NCBI RefSeq assembly: GCF_900142415.1
Contig: NZ_FRAU01000007.1
Location: 120,257 to 184,256, forward strand
Direction of reading: 5' to 3'
Length of the DNA stretch: 64,000 nt
Origin: Rhodothermus profundi
Lineage (GTDB): Bacteria; Bacteroidota; Rhodothermia; Rhodothermales; Rhodothermaceae
Positions 20,161 to 29,595 of this stretch are shown in pieces (position 1 is the first letter of the stretch; each line of letters begins with the position of its first letter). The translations under genes were made by a program, and so were the position numbers. The notes under the pieces are model-generated. The model was not told the origin of the DNA, did not search any database, and saw only the letters and a program-made list of their open reading frames with translations.

Positions 20161-20877
20161 TCAGTAGGGAAGCAAAATGACCAGAAAAGCGGCCGTGTAG
20201 GCCCCGAACGTAAGGCGCCCAACCCAGCGATGGGTGCGAAGCCGACGTTCGTAGCTTGCTGGCGAGGGTGCCAGCCGAAGTCGCCGGCCCAGCCAGGGTT
20301 GAAGCATCATGCCGGTGAAATGGATCAGCGCCAGGGCTCGGTGTAGCTTGATTGAGCTAAAACCGGGCGTGTAGCGGCGGGCCGGAGGTGCCCCGAGCGA
20401 CAGGCTGGCGGTAGTCAGATACAGCCCAAAGGTTACGTATCCCAGGGGCTGATGGATCGGCTGCAGCTTCTGATAGTAACGCGCCCGATCACTGGCCAGC
20501 ACTTCTCCCAGAATGACCTGAGTCGTCAGCGCTGCAAACGTTACCAGCGCTAATCGTTGGTGCCACTGAAGCATCGTTCGGCGAATCTCCAATTCCCGCC
20601 GCCGCGTAGCCGGCGCCAGCCCCAGGATTCGAAGCAGTCCTTTCCGCCCCCAGAGCAACCGCGTGTTCAGCGGCATGCCTTCGGGCAGGCTGTCGGTAGG
20701 GCTTGGGGCAACCACGCGCCCGGAAGACATCTGCACAAGCTGCTCAAACGCTGAAGGCTGCGCGCGGGCCAAGAAGGCCCCGGGAGCCTGTTGCATCAGG
20801 CCAACGGGTGCCTGCAGTACCGGCTGCGCTCGAATCGCCGGCACAATCCAGAGAATTACGATCCAGCCATATCGCAT
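20161..20877 (-). CDS. membrane protein with four helices and conserved histidines, cytochrome b561-like
   Basis: A 238-residue protein with an N-terminal signal or anchor and a roughly 75-residue periplasmic-like stretch. Four membrane helices follow (about 105-125, 142-160, 175-192, 212-235). Histidines sit at helix ends or within helices (WHQRLALVTF, PIHQPLGYVTF, KLHRALALIHF, RTHRWVGRLTF), a layout like b561-type bis-heme proteins. Heme binding is inferred, not proven. It sits between a Rieske protein (8 bases upstream) and a YceI protein (11 bases downstream), so an electron-transfer role is plausible. No named family was recognised with certainty. Confidence 0.72.
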   Translation of the reverse strand: MRYGWIVILWIVPAIRAQPVLQAPVGLMQQAPGAFLARAQPSAFEQLVQMSSGRVVAPSPTDSLPEGMPLNTRLLWGRKGLLRILGLAPATRRRELEIRRTMLQWHQRLALVTFAALTTQVILGEVLASDRARYYQKLQPIHQPLGYVTFGLYLTTASLSLGAPPARRYTPGFSSIKLHRALALIHFTGMMLQPWLGRRLRLAPSPASYERRLRTHRWVGRLTFGAYTAAFLVILLPY

Positions 20878-20884
20878 GCCGCTT

Positions 20885-21376
20885 CTACCTTTTTGTAATG
20901 CGGACGATATTCCCGTTCCGTTCCACGGTGTACTCCGGCAATGGCGAAGAGGCCGGCCCGCGCACTACCTGGCCGTCGGTGTCAAACTGAGAACCGTGGC
21001 ACCAGCAGGTAAACAGGTTGTTCTGAAAATCCCGAATCTCACAGCCCTGGTGGGTACAGATGGCTGAAAAAGCCCGAATCGTACCGTTCACATTCACTAC
21101 GAGCATATCGGCGGCATCGATGTGAAGAAACCCGCCTGGCTCAGCCACCCGTCTGGCCACCGAACCGGTCAGGTCAAGCGTGACCACGTTGCCTTCGATG
21201 GTGATGCCGGTTTCTTCGCCAGGCGGATTGCCTCGGTCTGGATCGCTCTCCATACCTCCGGTATCGCAGCCGACCAGCGAAAAAACCACCGTGCCCAGCG
21301 ACAGGCTGCCCGCCCATCGCAGAAACTCTCGACGCGAACACTTCTCAGGCTTCATGGCGCTCATCATTTGTCCCAT
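20885..21376 (-). CDS. Rieske [2Fe-2S] protein with Tat signal and lipobox
   Basis: A 163-residue Rieske protein. The twin-arginine motif SRREFL (14-19) is followed by a hydrophobic stretch ending in LVGC (Cys 37), so it looks like a Tat-exported lipoprotein. The Rieske fold has cluster ligands in CTHQGC (Cys 107, His 109) and CWCHGS (Cys 124, His 127), with the Cys 112-Cys 126 disulfide pair of high-potential Rieske proteins. Start at 21376 follows an AGGA stretch; internal ATGs at 21367 and 21355 are alternatives. It heads the cluster with the four-helix protein and YceI. No cytochrome bc1 genes are adjacent. Confidence 0.9.
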   Translation of the reverse strand: MGQMMSAMKPEKCSRREFLRWAGSLSLGTVVFSLVGCDTGGMESDPDRGNPPGEETGITIEGNVVTLDLTGSVARRVAEPGGFLHIDAADMLVVNVNGTIRAFSAICTHQGCEIRDFQNNLFTCWCHGSQFDTDGQVVRGPASSPLPEYTVERNGNIVRITKR

Positions 21377-21443
21377 TCCTGTCCTGCTTCTTTTTGGTTT
21401 TTATAACAGCACCTGACAGCGATTGAATGCCTACCGACCGGTC

Positions 21444-24227
21444 TCAGTACCCTACCTGCATGGTCAGCAGCCACTGACGACCGGGCAGATAGCGATCAAT
21501 AGGTTCTGGCGCAACCGGGTCTGCCATCATCAGGCTTCGATCATACACCTCTCGGCGATCAAGCACATTGCGGACTAAGAGTTGCACTTGAAAGAGAGCT
21601 CTGCGGAACCGCCCGCGCCACGACAGTCCCAGATCCAGCCGATAGCGACCGGGCAACCGATGCCGTTCGGGCTGGTCCAGGTTGTAGCCGCCAATGAGTG
21701 GGCTCCCGGTGTAGCGCAGGTAATCATAGTACAGGCGGCGAAAAGCCCAGCGCCGGCCCCAACTGGCCTGCCAGCTTCCAGAGAAGATCAGGCTGGCTGG
21801 AAGGTGGAAGGAGAAGTCCAGGCGAAGACGGTGCGGTTCGTTCCAGGGTGCAGGATGCCGCCGAAGCGTCCCGCGGCTGTCGGGATAAGCCCGCCAGGTG
21901 CGGTCGTAGCTGTAACTCAGGGCGATTCGCTCACGCGTTCTCTGATACCGAAGCCGCAGACTCAGCCCCCGTGCCATCCCCTGAGTATGTCGCAGAAAAG
22001 CACGCTGCTTGAGGGGGAGAGCCCGGGAATTCGGACGAGAGACGGGGAGACGGACCAGCAGTCCTGGATAATCGACAATCAGCAGGTGGGGTTGTCCTTT
22101 GTGATAAAGGACAGCGTCTATGCGCCAGACGTCCTTCTGCGTTAGCAAAAGCTCACCGGTTAGATGGTAGGCCCAGGAAGGGGCAACCGTACCATCGGAG
22201 GGTAGCCAGAAAAGCACCGACGGCACAATGGCTGTAGCGCCAACGCTGGTCAGTTCGAACTGGTTAACGAACTGGCGGTACAGCCCACCGGACAGCCGCA
22301 TAGCCACGGAGAAAGGACCGAGCTGCGCGTCTCGACGCATGGTGAGCCGCGGCTCGGCGTAGACCGTTGCCCGCGCAGGTAGCCAGGTCAGCCGTATGCC
22401 CGGCTCAACGCTCAAGCTCTCTTTGAGCCTCCACGTAGCCGTCAGATAAGCAGCAGGCTGCCAGACTGTGATGCGATGACGAAACGGCGCGACCAACACG
22501 TTGCCCAGCCGAAAATGAGCCTGCACCTGCTCCAGCAGAACGCCTCCTTCCAGTTGCCAGCGCGACGACAGGCTGTAGTGCAGCGTAGTAGCCAGCGCCA
22601 GCTCTCGGATAGCGTTGCGCTCAGACGTGCCGGGCGCGTCGTCCAGCGCTGCCCGCAATCGCACCTCAAGTGCTTCCCAGGCAACCGGATCGTCGCTCGG
22701 AGCTGAGCCCTCACGCGCGCGATACCGGTACGTGGACGCGTGCCAGCTTCCTCGAAGCCCCAGGCTTAGCAGAGCGCGAGCACCCAGCAATCGATCATAG
22801 CGGAACCGAAATGCCTGGTTGAGCCAGCGATAGGTATCCTGCGTCAGGATCAGCCGCGCCGAATCAGCGTGCGCAGCCGCATAGCGGGTCTGCTGGTCCG
22901 CTTCCAGACGGTTTGTTCCCTGATAAAGGGTAACATGCAGGGTCTGAAACGGATCGATCTGCATGCGGCCGGCCGCGTGCAGATCGGAAAATGCGGCTCG
23001 GGGCTCCCAGTGATAGGCCTGCAATCCTTCGCGGGTGATGGCCTCTCCCAGCCAGCGAGCCGCCATAAAGGGATCCATTGAATTCCACTGGCGGAGCAAC
23101 ATGCGCAGGCCAGGCTCCTGATAAAGTCCCCAGATGCTGCGGCGCACAGCTACCAGAGCCGCTGCGTTTTGATAGCGCCCTCGAATTCGAGCATTAGCTG
23201 CCAGCGGATCAACGCGAACTCCGAGGTCAAGCGGCCCCGGCACGCTCAGGTCATGCTCCAGCTCGATGAGCCCTGCTAGCTGACTGCCCAGCGCCACCCC
23301 ATAGCCTGCTCGATGAACTGTTAAGCGTCCAATAGCCAGCGGGCTGAAGGCGCTCAGATAACGTCCCAGGCTGACAGGGTTGCGCACGGGCATACCGTCA
23401 AGCAATGTCAGGTGCTCGCCGCTATCGCCACCCTGCAGGTGCAGCTCGGCCAGGGGGTGCGGTACCTGGATGCCCGGCAAGCGCCCGATCATTTGTAGCA
23501 AATCGCCGGCTGCGTCGTGCTGGAGCTGACCGGCATTCAGATCCTCTTGCCCCAGATCTGCCGAAAGCGGCCGGCGGGTCAGTCCATCAATTACAATGGG
23601 TGGAGCTTCCAGCAGCGTAGGTTCCAACGCAATGCGCACATGCACCGGCCTACCGGGCTCTATCCGGACGCTGTCCACGCGGGGACGATACCCTACATAG
23701 GAAACGACCAGTCGGTGCGGACCGGCCAACAAGCCGCTCAAGGTGAACAGACCGGCTTCGTTCGTAACGGTGCCCGTACCTGCATCCGCCAGCAACACGT
23801 GAGCGAAGGGCAGCGGTGCGCCTGTAGTGCCGTCAACAACCTGTCCGGTCAGCAGCCCCAGTCGGGGAGGCAATTCTCGCGCTGCCAGTATCACATAAGC
23901 ACCTGATGAGGAGCGAACAAAGTCGAGGCCTGTTCCAGCCAGCAGGCAGCGCAACAGTTGTTCGACCGGCGCCTCTCGGAGCGCGCAGGAAACCGTCTGA
24001 CCCCGGACCAGCTCGGTTGGATAAACCAGGTTAATGCGCGCCGTGCGCGCCAGCGTCTCAAGTGCTGCTTGCAGGGGTGCGTCGCGAACGACCAGCGTAA
24101 ATCGCCCACCCTCCTGCGCCACCGTTATCCCGGCGCTTCCGAACAACAGGCTTCCCGCAATCACTAACGCGCGGACGCCGGCTCGGCCTCGACAACAAAC
24201 CCGCGACTGATGCGTCGGTAGTGGCAT
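21444..24227 (-). CDS. TonB-dependent outer-membrane receptor with STN signalling domain
   Basis: A receptor of about 927 residues. Order: signal peptide; STN (secretin/TonB N-terminal) domain at about 45-120, which in FecA-type receptors signals to an anti-sigma factor; a carboxypeptidase-regulatory-like beta-sandwich at about 125-210 (LTGQVVDGTTGAPLPFAHV); plug domain (about 220-330); and a 22-strand-type barrel ending in aromatic residues at the C terminus. It follows fecR and the ECF sigma gene, so its own transcription is probably induced by its ligand. The gene overlaps fecR by about 60 bases. A GTG that shares one base with the fecR stop is an alternative start, but would remove the basic part of the signal peptide. 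Ligand unknown. Confidence 0.9.
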   Translation of the reverse strand: MPLPTHQSRVCCRGRAGVRALVIAGSLLFGSAGITVAQEGGRFTLVVRDAPLQAALETLARTARINLVYPTELVRGQTVSCALREAPVEQLLRCLLAGTGLDFVRSSSGAYVILAARELPPRLGLLTGQVVDGTTGAPLPFAHVLLADAGTGTVTNEAGLFTLSGLLAGPHRLVVSYVGYRPRVDSVRIEPGRPVHVRIALEPTLLEAPPIVIDGLTRRPLSADLGQEDLNAGQLQHDAAGDLLQMIGRLPGIQVPHPLAELHLQGGDSGEHLTLLDGMPVRNPVSLGRYLSAFSPLAIGRLTVHRAGYGVALGSQLAGLIELEHDLSVPGPLDLGVRVDPLAANARIRGRYQNAAALVAVRRSIWGLYQEPGLRMLLRQWNSMDPFMAARWLGEAITREGLQAYHWEPRAAFSDLHAAGRMQIDPFQTLHVTLYQGTNRLEADQQTRYAAAHADSARLILTQDTYRWLNQAFRFRYDRLLGARALLSLGLRGSWHASTYRYRAREGSAPSDDPVAWEALEVRLRAALDDAPGTSERNAIRELALATTLHYSLSSRWQLEGGVLLEQVQAHFRLGNVLVAPFRHRITVWQPAAYLTATWRLKESLSVEPGIRLTWLPARATVYAEPRLTMRRDAQLGPFSVAMRLSGGLYRQFVNQFELTSVGATAIVPSVLFWLPSDGTVAPSWAYHLTGELLLTQKDVWRIDAVLYHKGQPHLLIVDYPGLLVRLPVSRPNSRALPLKQRAFLRHTQGMARGLSLRLRYQRTRERIALSYSYDRTWRAYPDSRGTLRRHPAPWNEPHRLRLDFSFHLPASLIFSGSWQASWGRRWAFRRLYYDYLRYTGSPLIGGYNLDQPERHRLPGRYRLDLGLSWRGRFRRALFQVQLLVRNVLDRREVYDRSLMMADPVAPEPIDRYLPGRQWLLTMQVGY

Positions 24228-25108
24228 GGCAGGGTCAGGCAAAGATCTTGAAGGATAGCTTGCGGGCGAGCCTGCTGCTGATACAGGACGGTCACGCGCC
24301 GGTCAAGCGGCAGCGGACCTGCTATTTCGATGCGGAGATTGAACGTCCGTTCCAACTCGCGCAGCACAGCGCTTACGGGCTCGTCGATCACCACAAACCC
24401 GCCATGTTGCCACGCCAGCACCTGCTCAGGGGGCAGATGTTCTGGTACAGGTGCTGTTTCTGTTCGAATGCGCACGCTCTGACCTGGCGTCTCAAGCACC
24501 AGCGAGCGGACCGGGGTTCGGGTTGGACGCACGCGCACCCGTCCTTCCAGCAGGGTAACACGGGTTTCACGGGTTTCTGGCCAGGCTCGCACGTTGAAGC
24601 GCGTGCCCAGCACTTCTATGCGCGCCTGCGCTGTCTCCACAGCCAGAGGATCTCCCGGCGCCACCTCAAACAGCGCTTCGCCTGTTAACCGAACCTGACG
24701 CGGCGGCATCCAGGGCAAAGCCAGGGTATATTGCAGGCGTGAGCCAGCGCGCAGGGTAATGGTAGCTCTGTCGCCTAACGAGATGGTCTGGATCGTACCT
24801 GGCGGCACGGTCAGCGTGCGCTCTCGGAACAGCACATACGCACCGATTAGCCCTAGCAAGATTCCCACAGCTACCGGCCATCGAGGACGGCGCTGCCGAT
24901 AAGCGGGTCGGGCCGGACGCGGCGTTCGGGCTAGCTGGACAGCCAGTTCCTCCCAGGCCGCGTTGGTGGAAGGAGCCTTTTCAACGGGCGGTTCCAGCAT
25001 GCCCAACCGATCCCAGAGCGCCTGAATCTGCTGACGCACCTCCGGGCTTCGTTCCTGCAGGGCTTCCTCCAGCTCCCGGGGCAATCGGTGTGCGGAACGT
25101 TCGTTCAT
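24164..25108 (-). CDS. fecR: FecR-type anti-sigma factor
   Basis: A 314-residue transmembrane anti-sigma regulator. It has a cytoplasmic N-terminal region (about 1-75), one membrane helix (WPVAVGILLGLIGAYVLF, about 76-93), the periplasmic FecR domain (roughly 98-200, with LTGEALFEV and RFNVRAW) and a C-terminal STN-like domain (about 230-310). It senses the signal from the STN domain of the adjacent TonB receptor and controls the ECF sigma factor encoded immediately upstream, with which it shares a four-base ATGA overlap. Confidence 0.9.
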   Translation of the reverse strand: MNERSAHRLPRELEEALQERSPEVRQQIQALWDRLGMLEPPVEKAPSTNAAWEELAVQLARTPRPARPAYRQRRPRWPVAVGILLGLIGAYVLFRERTLTVPPGTIQTISLGDRATITLRAGSRLQYTLALPWMPPRQVRLTGEALFEVAPGDPLAVETAQARIEVLGTRFNVRAWPETRETRVTLLEGRVRVRPTRTPVRSLVLETPGQSVRIRTETAPVPEHLPPEQVLAWQHGGFVVIDEPVSAVLRELERTFNLRIEIAGPLPLDRRVTVLYQQQARPQAILQDLCLTLPCHYRRISRGFVVEAEPASAR

Positions 25109-25659
25109 GGCATTAGCGCAAGCGCCTGAAGTCGCCGGCGAAGCGTCTCCAGCGCCCGCAACATATGGTTGTTAACGGTACGGGGGGAAATACCCATTAC
25201 CTGAGCGATCTCTCGATGACTTAACCCATGCCACCGGCTGAGCACCAGGGCCTCCCGCTGACGTTCAGGCAACTCGTTCAGCCAGCGGGCCAGCAGGTCT
25301 TCCAGTTGCCTCGACTCCAGGTGAGCATCCGGCGACAACGACTCGACAGAAAGCCCTTTTGGCAGATGCTCGGCACGCTTACGAGCGCGGCGGCGCTCGT
25401 CGCGCAAATAGCGTAACGCCCGATTGCGGGCCATGCGATAGAGATAGGGCCGCAACGGCTGCTTCGGATCGAGCGAGGTCCGCCGCAACCATAAGTCCAG
25501 AAATACATCTTGTACCAGGTCGTGCGCCACCGTAGCATCCTCCACAATGGCGCAGACGTAGCGCAGGAGCGGATCCCGCATGCGGCGGAACAGCCCTTCC
25601 AGTGCCGTACGGTCCGAAGCACGCAACCGCTGGCAAAGCGTCTGCAGGTCGTCGATCAC
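25105..25659 (-). CDS. ECF-family RNA polymerase sigma factor (FecI-like)
   Basis: A 184-residue sigma-70 family ECF factor. Region 2 includes DLVQDVFLDLWLR. Region 4 includes LPERQREALVLSRWHGLS and the helix-turn-helix HREIAQVMGISPRTVNNHM. It starts at a GTG (25657-25659). It is coupled to fecR by a four-base overlap and followed by the TonB receptor, the typical Bacteroidota cell-surface signalling cassette for ligand-induced uptake. It lies 62 bases after the stop of uvrB, on the same strand. Confidence 0.92.
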   Translation of the reverse strand: MIDDLQTLCQRLRASDRTALEGLFRRMRDPLLRYVCAIVEDATVAHDLVQDVFLDLWLRRTSLDPKQPLRPYLYRMARNRALRYLRDERRRARKRAEHLPKGLSVESLSPDAHLESRQLEDLLARWLNELPERQREALVLSRWHGLSHREIAQVMGISPRTVNNHMLRALETLRRRLQALALMP

Positions 25660-25721
25660 CGAAGACCTCTGAATGCAGTAGGCATTGCTGCTTTCTACAG
25701 TACCCGAAACGCGCGTCGTGC

Positions 25722-27791
25722 CTACTCGGCCCGGGACGGGTGCACTTCCAGTTCACGTTCAAGCGCCAGAATGGTGTCGCGCAGCTCGGCCGCCCGTTCG
25801 AACTCCAGATTTTCGGCGGCTTCAAGCATTTCTCGCCGAAGCTGCTCGATCAGTTCGCGCTTTTGAGCAGGCGTCAGGTCTTTCAACACCGGATCGACCA
25901 CAAGCGGTGGTTTCCCGGGCGCTTCGTAGCGTGGCGAGTCAACCAGCGGTCGATACTTTTCCTCCGCCACAATGGTACTCCGCAAAATTTCTTCGCGCGA
26001 CTTGTACACGGTGCGCGGCTTAATCCCGTGCTTGCGGTTGTATTCGAGCTGAATGGCGCGGCGACGATTCGTTTCATCAATCATGCGCTGCATGGCCTCC
26101 GTGATTCGATCGGCATACAGCAGGATCTTTCCGTTGGCGTTGCGGGCTGCCCGACCAGCCGTCTGAATCAGCGAGCGCTCTGAACGCAGAAAGCCTTCTT
26201 TGTCGGCGTCCAGAATGGCCACCAGCGACACTTCCGGAAGGTCGAGTCCTTCGCGCAACAGGTTGACGCCCACGAGCACGTCAAAGTCACCGAGTCGAAG
26301 GCCACGCAGCAGGTCCACCCGCTCGAGCGCGTCAATCTCGGAGTGCAGGTAGCGCACGCGCACGCCGAAGCGGTCCAGGTACTCGGCCAGATCTTCCGCC
26401 ATGCGCTTGGTCAACGTGGTTACCAGCGCCCGCTCACCTCGCGCGACAACCTGGCGGATCTCTTCCAGCAGATCATCGATCTGGCCTTTGGTAGGCCGCA
26501 CCTCAACCTCTGGATCCGGAATACCGGTGGGCCGGATGATCTGCTCGACCACTACACCGCCACATTTTTCCAGCTCGTAATCGCCTGGCGTAGCACTCAC
26601 AAAGATTACCTGATGATGCAGCGCTTCAAACTCCTCGAAGGTCAACGGCCGGTTATCGAGCGCCGAAGGTAGCCGAAAGCCATGTTCGACAAGCGTCAGC
26701 TTACGGGCACGGTCGCCGTTGTACATGGCGCGCACCTGTGGAATTGTGACATGGCTCTCATCAATGATGAGGAGGTAATCTTCCGGGAAATAGTCGAACA
26801 GGCAGTAAGGCCGCTCCCCGGGCGCCCGTCCCGACAGGTGCCGGCTATAGTTCTCAATGCCCGAGCAATAGCCAACCTCCCGCAGCATTTCGATGTCGAA
26901 ACGGGTGCGCTGCTCCAGCCGCTGAGCTTCCAGCAACTTCCCTTCAGCCCGTAGCACCGCCAGCCGCCAGCGCAGCTCCTCTTCGATTGACGCAATTGCT
27001 CGCTCCAGTCGATCTCTCGGCGTTACAAAGATCTTCGCCGGATAAATGGTAATTGCCGCCTCTTCAGCGCCCAGCTCACCGGTTATAGGATCCAGACGGG
27101 CAATGCGATCAATCTCGTCTCCCCAGAATTCAATCCGAAAGGCACTTTCTTCGGCATAGGCTGGAAAGATATCTACTACATCTCCCCGCACGCGGAACGT
27201 ACCCGGTTTGAAGTCCACATCGTTGCGCGTGTAGTAAATGTTGACCAGCCGCCGCAGCAACTCGTTGCGCTCAATCTGCTGGCCGACATGCAGGGGAACA
27301 ATCTGCTCCCGGTACTCATCGGGCGAGCCGATTCCGTAAATGCAGGAGACCGACGCTACGACGATCACATCACGCCGGCCTGAAACAAGGGCACTGGTTG
27401 CTCGCAACCGCAACCGATCAATGCGTTCGTTAATGGCCAGGTCCTTCTCGATATAGGTGTCGGTGGCTGGAATGTACGCCTCGGGCTGATAGTAGTCGTA
27501 GTACGAGATGAAAAACTCGACGGCATTGTGGGGGAAAAACTGCTTGAACTCCCCATAGAGCTGAGCCGCAAGCGTCTTATTGGGACTCATTACCAGCGTA
27601 GGCCGCTGCACATTCTGGATGACGTGCGCCAGCGTGAACGTCTTGCCCGTACCGGTAGCGCCCAGCAACGTCTGGTATTTGTCTCCGCGCAGAATGCCTT
27701 CGGTCAACTCTGCAATTGCCCGGGGCTGGTCGCCTGTCGGCTCAAACGGCGCAACCAGCTTGAATTTTTGATCTTCGCCTCTGCCCATCAT
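25722..27791 (-). CDS. uvrB: excinuclease ABC subunit UvrB
   Basis: The damage-verifying helicase-like subunit of nucleotide excision repair. The 689-residue protein has Walker A GATGTGKT at 44-51, the beta-hairpin region [12 protein letters not shown] used to probe DNA, helicase motifs including DESHVTIPQ and QTAGRAARN, and the C-terminal UVR domain that binds UvrC. Length and order are canonical. It is divergent from the McrB-like gene, with 91 bases between. Confidence 0.97.
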   Translation of the reverse strand: MMGRGEDQKFKLVAPFEPTGDQPRAIAELTEGILRGDKYQTLLGATGTGKTFTLAHVIQNVQRPTLVMSPNKTLAAQLYGEFKQFFPHNAVEFFISYYDYYQPEAYIPATDTYIEKDLAINERIDRLRLRATSALVSGRRDVIVVASVSCIYGIGSPDEYREQIVPLHVGQQIERNELLRRLVNIYYTRNDVDFKPGTFRVRGDVVDIFPAYAEESAFRIEFWGDEIDRIARLDPITGELGAEEAAITIYPAKIFVTPRDRLERAIASIEEELRWRLAVLRAEGKLLEAQRLEQRTRFDIEMLREVGYCSGIENYSRHLSGRAPGERPYCLFDYFPEDYLLIIDESHVTIPQVRAMYNGDRARKLTLVEHGFRLPSALDNRPLTFEEFEALHHQVIFVSATPGDYELEKCGGVVVEQIIRPTGIPDPEVEVRPTKGQIDDLLEEIRQVVARGERALVTTLTKRMAEDLAEYLDRFGVRVRYLHSEIDALERVDLLRGLRLGDFDVLVGVNLLREGLDLPEVSLVAILDADKEGFLRSERSLIQTAGRAARNANGKILLYADRITEAMQRMIDETNRRRAIQLEYNRKHGIKPRTVYKSREEILRSTIVAEEKYRPLVDSPRYEAPGKPPLVVDPVLKDLTPAQKRELIEQLRREMLEAAENLEFERAAELRDTILALERELEVHPSRAE

Positions 27792-27844
27792 CTTACCCTC
27801 TTGATTTACTGCATTTTCTCAAGAACCGGAAGTTCTGCCAGAAG

Positions 27845-27877
27845 TTGCGTTTTCGGCCCGATCAGCGTGTATATTGC
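27845..27877 (+). promoter_or_regulatory. possible Bacteroidota-type promoter of the McrB-like gene
   Basis: TTG at 27845-27847 and TATATTGC at 27870-27877, 22 bases apart, resemble the TTTG / TAnnTTTG elements of Bacteroidota sigma-A promoters. The element ends 5 bases before the ATG at 27883, so transcription would begin at or next to the start codon, giving a leaderless message. Inferred from pattern only. Confidence 0.35.
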
Positions 27878-27882
27878 GCGCG

Positions 27883-29592
27883 ATGGCCGAAGCAGTCGCT
27901 ACATACCGCGTTCGCAACGGACACGCCTGGCTCTGGGCTATTCCCCCCCAGCATTATCCTGCTTTTTTGCAGACGAGCACGTTCGCCGTGCACCGAGTAG
28001 GACGGGCCGCACTGCATCGCCTCCGCCCGGGCGATCGGATCTTTGCCTACCTCTCGGGCTCCAAAGTCCTGGTGGGGTTGTTCGAAGTTACAGGCGAGCC
28101 GTTTGAAGACCACACGCCCCTTGTACCGGGCGTGGCCTATCCGCACCGGGTGCGGGTGCGACCGCTGGTAGTACTCTCTGAAGAAGCCTGGATTCCTTTT
28201 GAGGCCTTTGCCGACAAGCTGGAAGTGGTGCGCCACTACGCTGACTTTCGGTCGGTTGTGCAGCAGGTGTTGCATCCCCTGCCGCGGGTGGATGAAAAGG
28301 TGCTGGAGTTTCTCATTCGGGCGCGAGCAGCCGATCTGGAACGCGCCATGTCGGCGCTGGAGGAACTGCGCCGTCTGCAGGCCGAGCGCCTGACACCGGG
28401 CGTTCGCGAAAAGCGCGTCCGTTACCAGGCCACACCGTTTGATCGGGCTGCCGCCCTTGAAACACTTTTTGCTTACCTGGAGCAGCGTGGCTTTATCTAT
28501 GCCCCCTGGATCGTTGCTGCCTACGTGACGGCGCTGCGCACCAAGCCCCTGGTCATTCTGGCAGGCCCAACCGGCACGGGCAAGTCAAAGCTCCCCGTGC
28601 TGGTGGCTGAAGCAACCGGTGGAATAGCCCGGCTCATCCCTGTGCGTCCTGACTGGGCCGACAGCACCGAACTGCTGGGCTATGTGGATCTGCAGGGACG
28701 CTTTCGTCCGGGCCCGCTGCTGCGCCTCATGCGAGAGGCCCAGCAGCAGCGCGAACGGTTCTTTGTTGGGGTGCTGGACGAACTCAACCTGGCGCGTCCG
28801 GAGCAGTACCTGGCGGAAGCGCTCAGCCGTATCGAAGACCGACAGCCCCTACCCGAAGGGGGATGGACCACGGCACCCCTTTTACAACTATCACTTGCCC
28901 CGGCTGATCAGGGATGGGCGCGCGTGGCCTGGCCGGCCAACGTTGCCCTGGTGGGTACCGTGAACGTGGACGAAACCACGCACGGCTTCAGCCGCAAGGT
29001 GATTGATCGCGCCTTCACGCTGGAACTGACCGAGATTGATCTGAAGGCAATCCCTTCCTCAGACGCCTCCGCTGAACCCACTCTCTGGCCAGTGACGGCC
29101 TGGCTGCCTCGGGCGTTACGGCTGGCTGAGCTGCCAACAGTATCGGATGCCGAGCAAAAACTTTTGCAGCGCGTGCTGGAAACGCTTCAGACGCTCAACC
29201 GCTGGCTCCGGCCCGCCGGTTTTCCTATCGCCTACCGCACGCGTGACGAAGTGGCCCTCTTTGTGCTGCACGCTGCGGAAACGCCCGAAATGTTCCGGAC
29301 GCGCACAGGTCAGCCGGTCGATCCGCTGGACCTGGCACTCTGGATGAAGGTGCTCCCCCGGCTGCAGGGCAGCTCCCCTGCCCTGCGCCGGGCGCTCCGC
29401 GCCCTGCTGGGCTGGGCCGCCACTGGCGTGCCGACCACCCGCGACGAAGAGCTCCGAACATTGCTTGAGACGTGGATTACGGCCGACTACCCGGATCGCT
29501 GGCCGGAGGCCCCTTTTCCCATGACGGCCGCCCGCCTGGCGCACATGTGGCTCCGGCTCGAGAGTGAAGGTTTTGCTTCGTTCTGGGAATAA
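27883..29592 (+). CDS. McrB-like AAA+ ATPase with N-terminal EVE/PUA-like domain
   Basis: A 569-residue putative restriction motor. The N-terminal part (about 8-120) has the layout of an EVE (PUA-like) domain, with GDRIFAYLSGSKVLVGLFEV; such domains bind modified bases. A helical linker follows (about 135-180), then a McrB-type AAA+ domain: Walker A GPTGTGKS at 228-235, Walker B VGVLDELN near 295-302, and GTVNVDETT at 358-366 in place of the E. coli MNTADRS motif, with a following Arg in KVIDRA. It is followed 3 bases later by its nuclease partner. By analogy with McrBC it should bind modified DNA and drive the nuclease; target modification unknown. ATG 27883 is preferred over the TTG at 27874. 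Confidence 0.85.
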   Translation: MAEAVATYRVRNGHAWLWAIPPQHYPAFLQTSTFAVHRVGRAALHRLRPGDRIFAYLSGSKVLVGLFEVTGEPFEDHTPLVPGVAYPHRVRVRPLVVLSEEAWIPFEAFADKLEVVRHYADFRSVVQQVLHPLPRVDEKVLEFLIRARAADLERAMSALEELRRLQAERLTPGVREKRVRYQATPFDRAAALETLFAYLEQRGFIYAPWIVAAYVTALRTKPLVILAGPTGTGKSKLPVLVAEATGGIARLIPVRPDWADSTELLGYVDLQGRFRPGPLLRLMREAQQQRERFFVGVLDELNLARPEQYLAEALSRIEDRQPLPEGGWTTAPLLQLSLAPADQGWARVAWPANVALVGTVNVDETTHGFSRKVIDRAFTLELTEIDLKAIPSSDASAEPTLWPVTAWLPRALRLAELPTVSDAEQKLLQRVLETLQTLNRWLRPAGFPIAYRTRDEVALFVLHAAETPEMFRTRTGQPVDPLDLALWMKVLPRLQGSSPALRRALRALLGWAATGVPTTRDEELRTLLETWITADYPDRWPEAPFPMTAARLAHMWLRLESEGFASFWE

Positions 29593-29595
29593 CCC

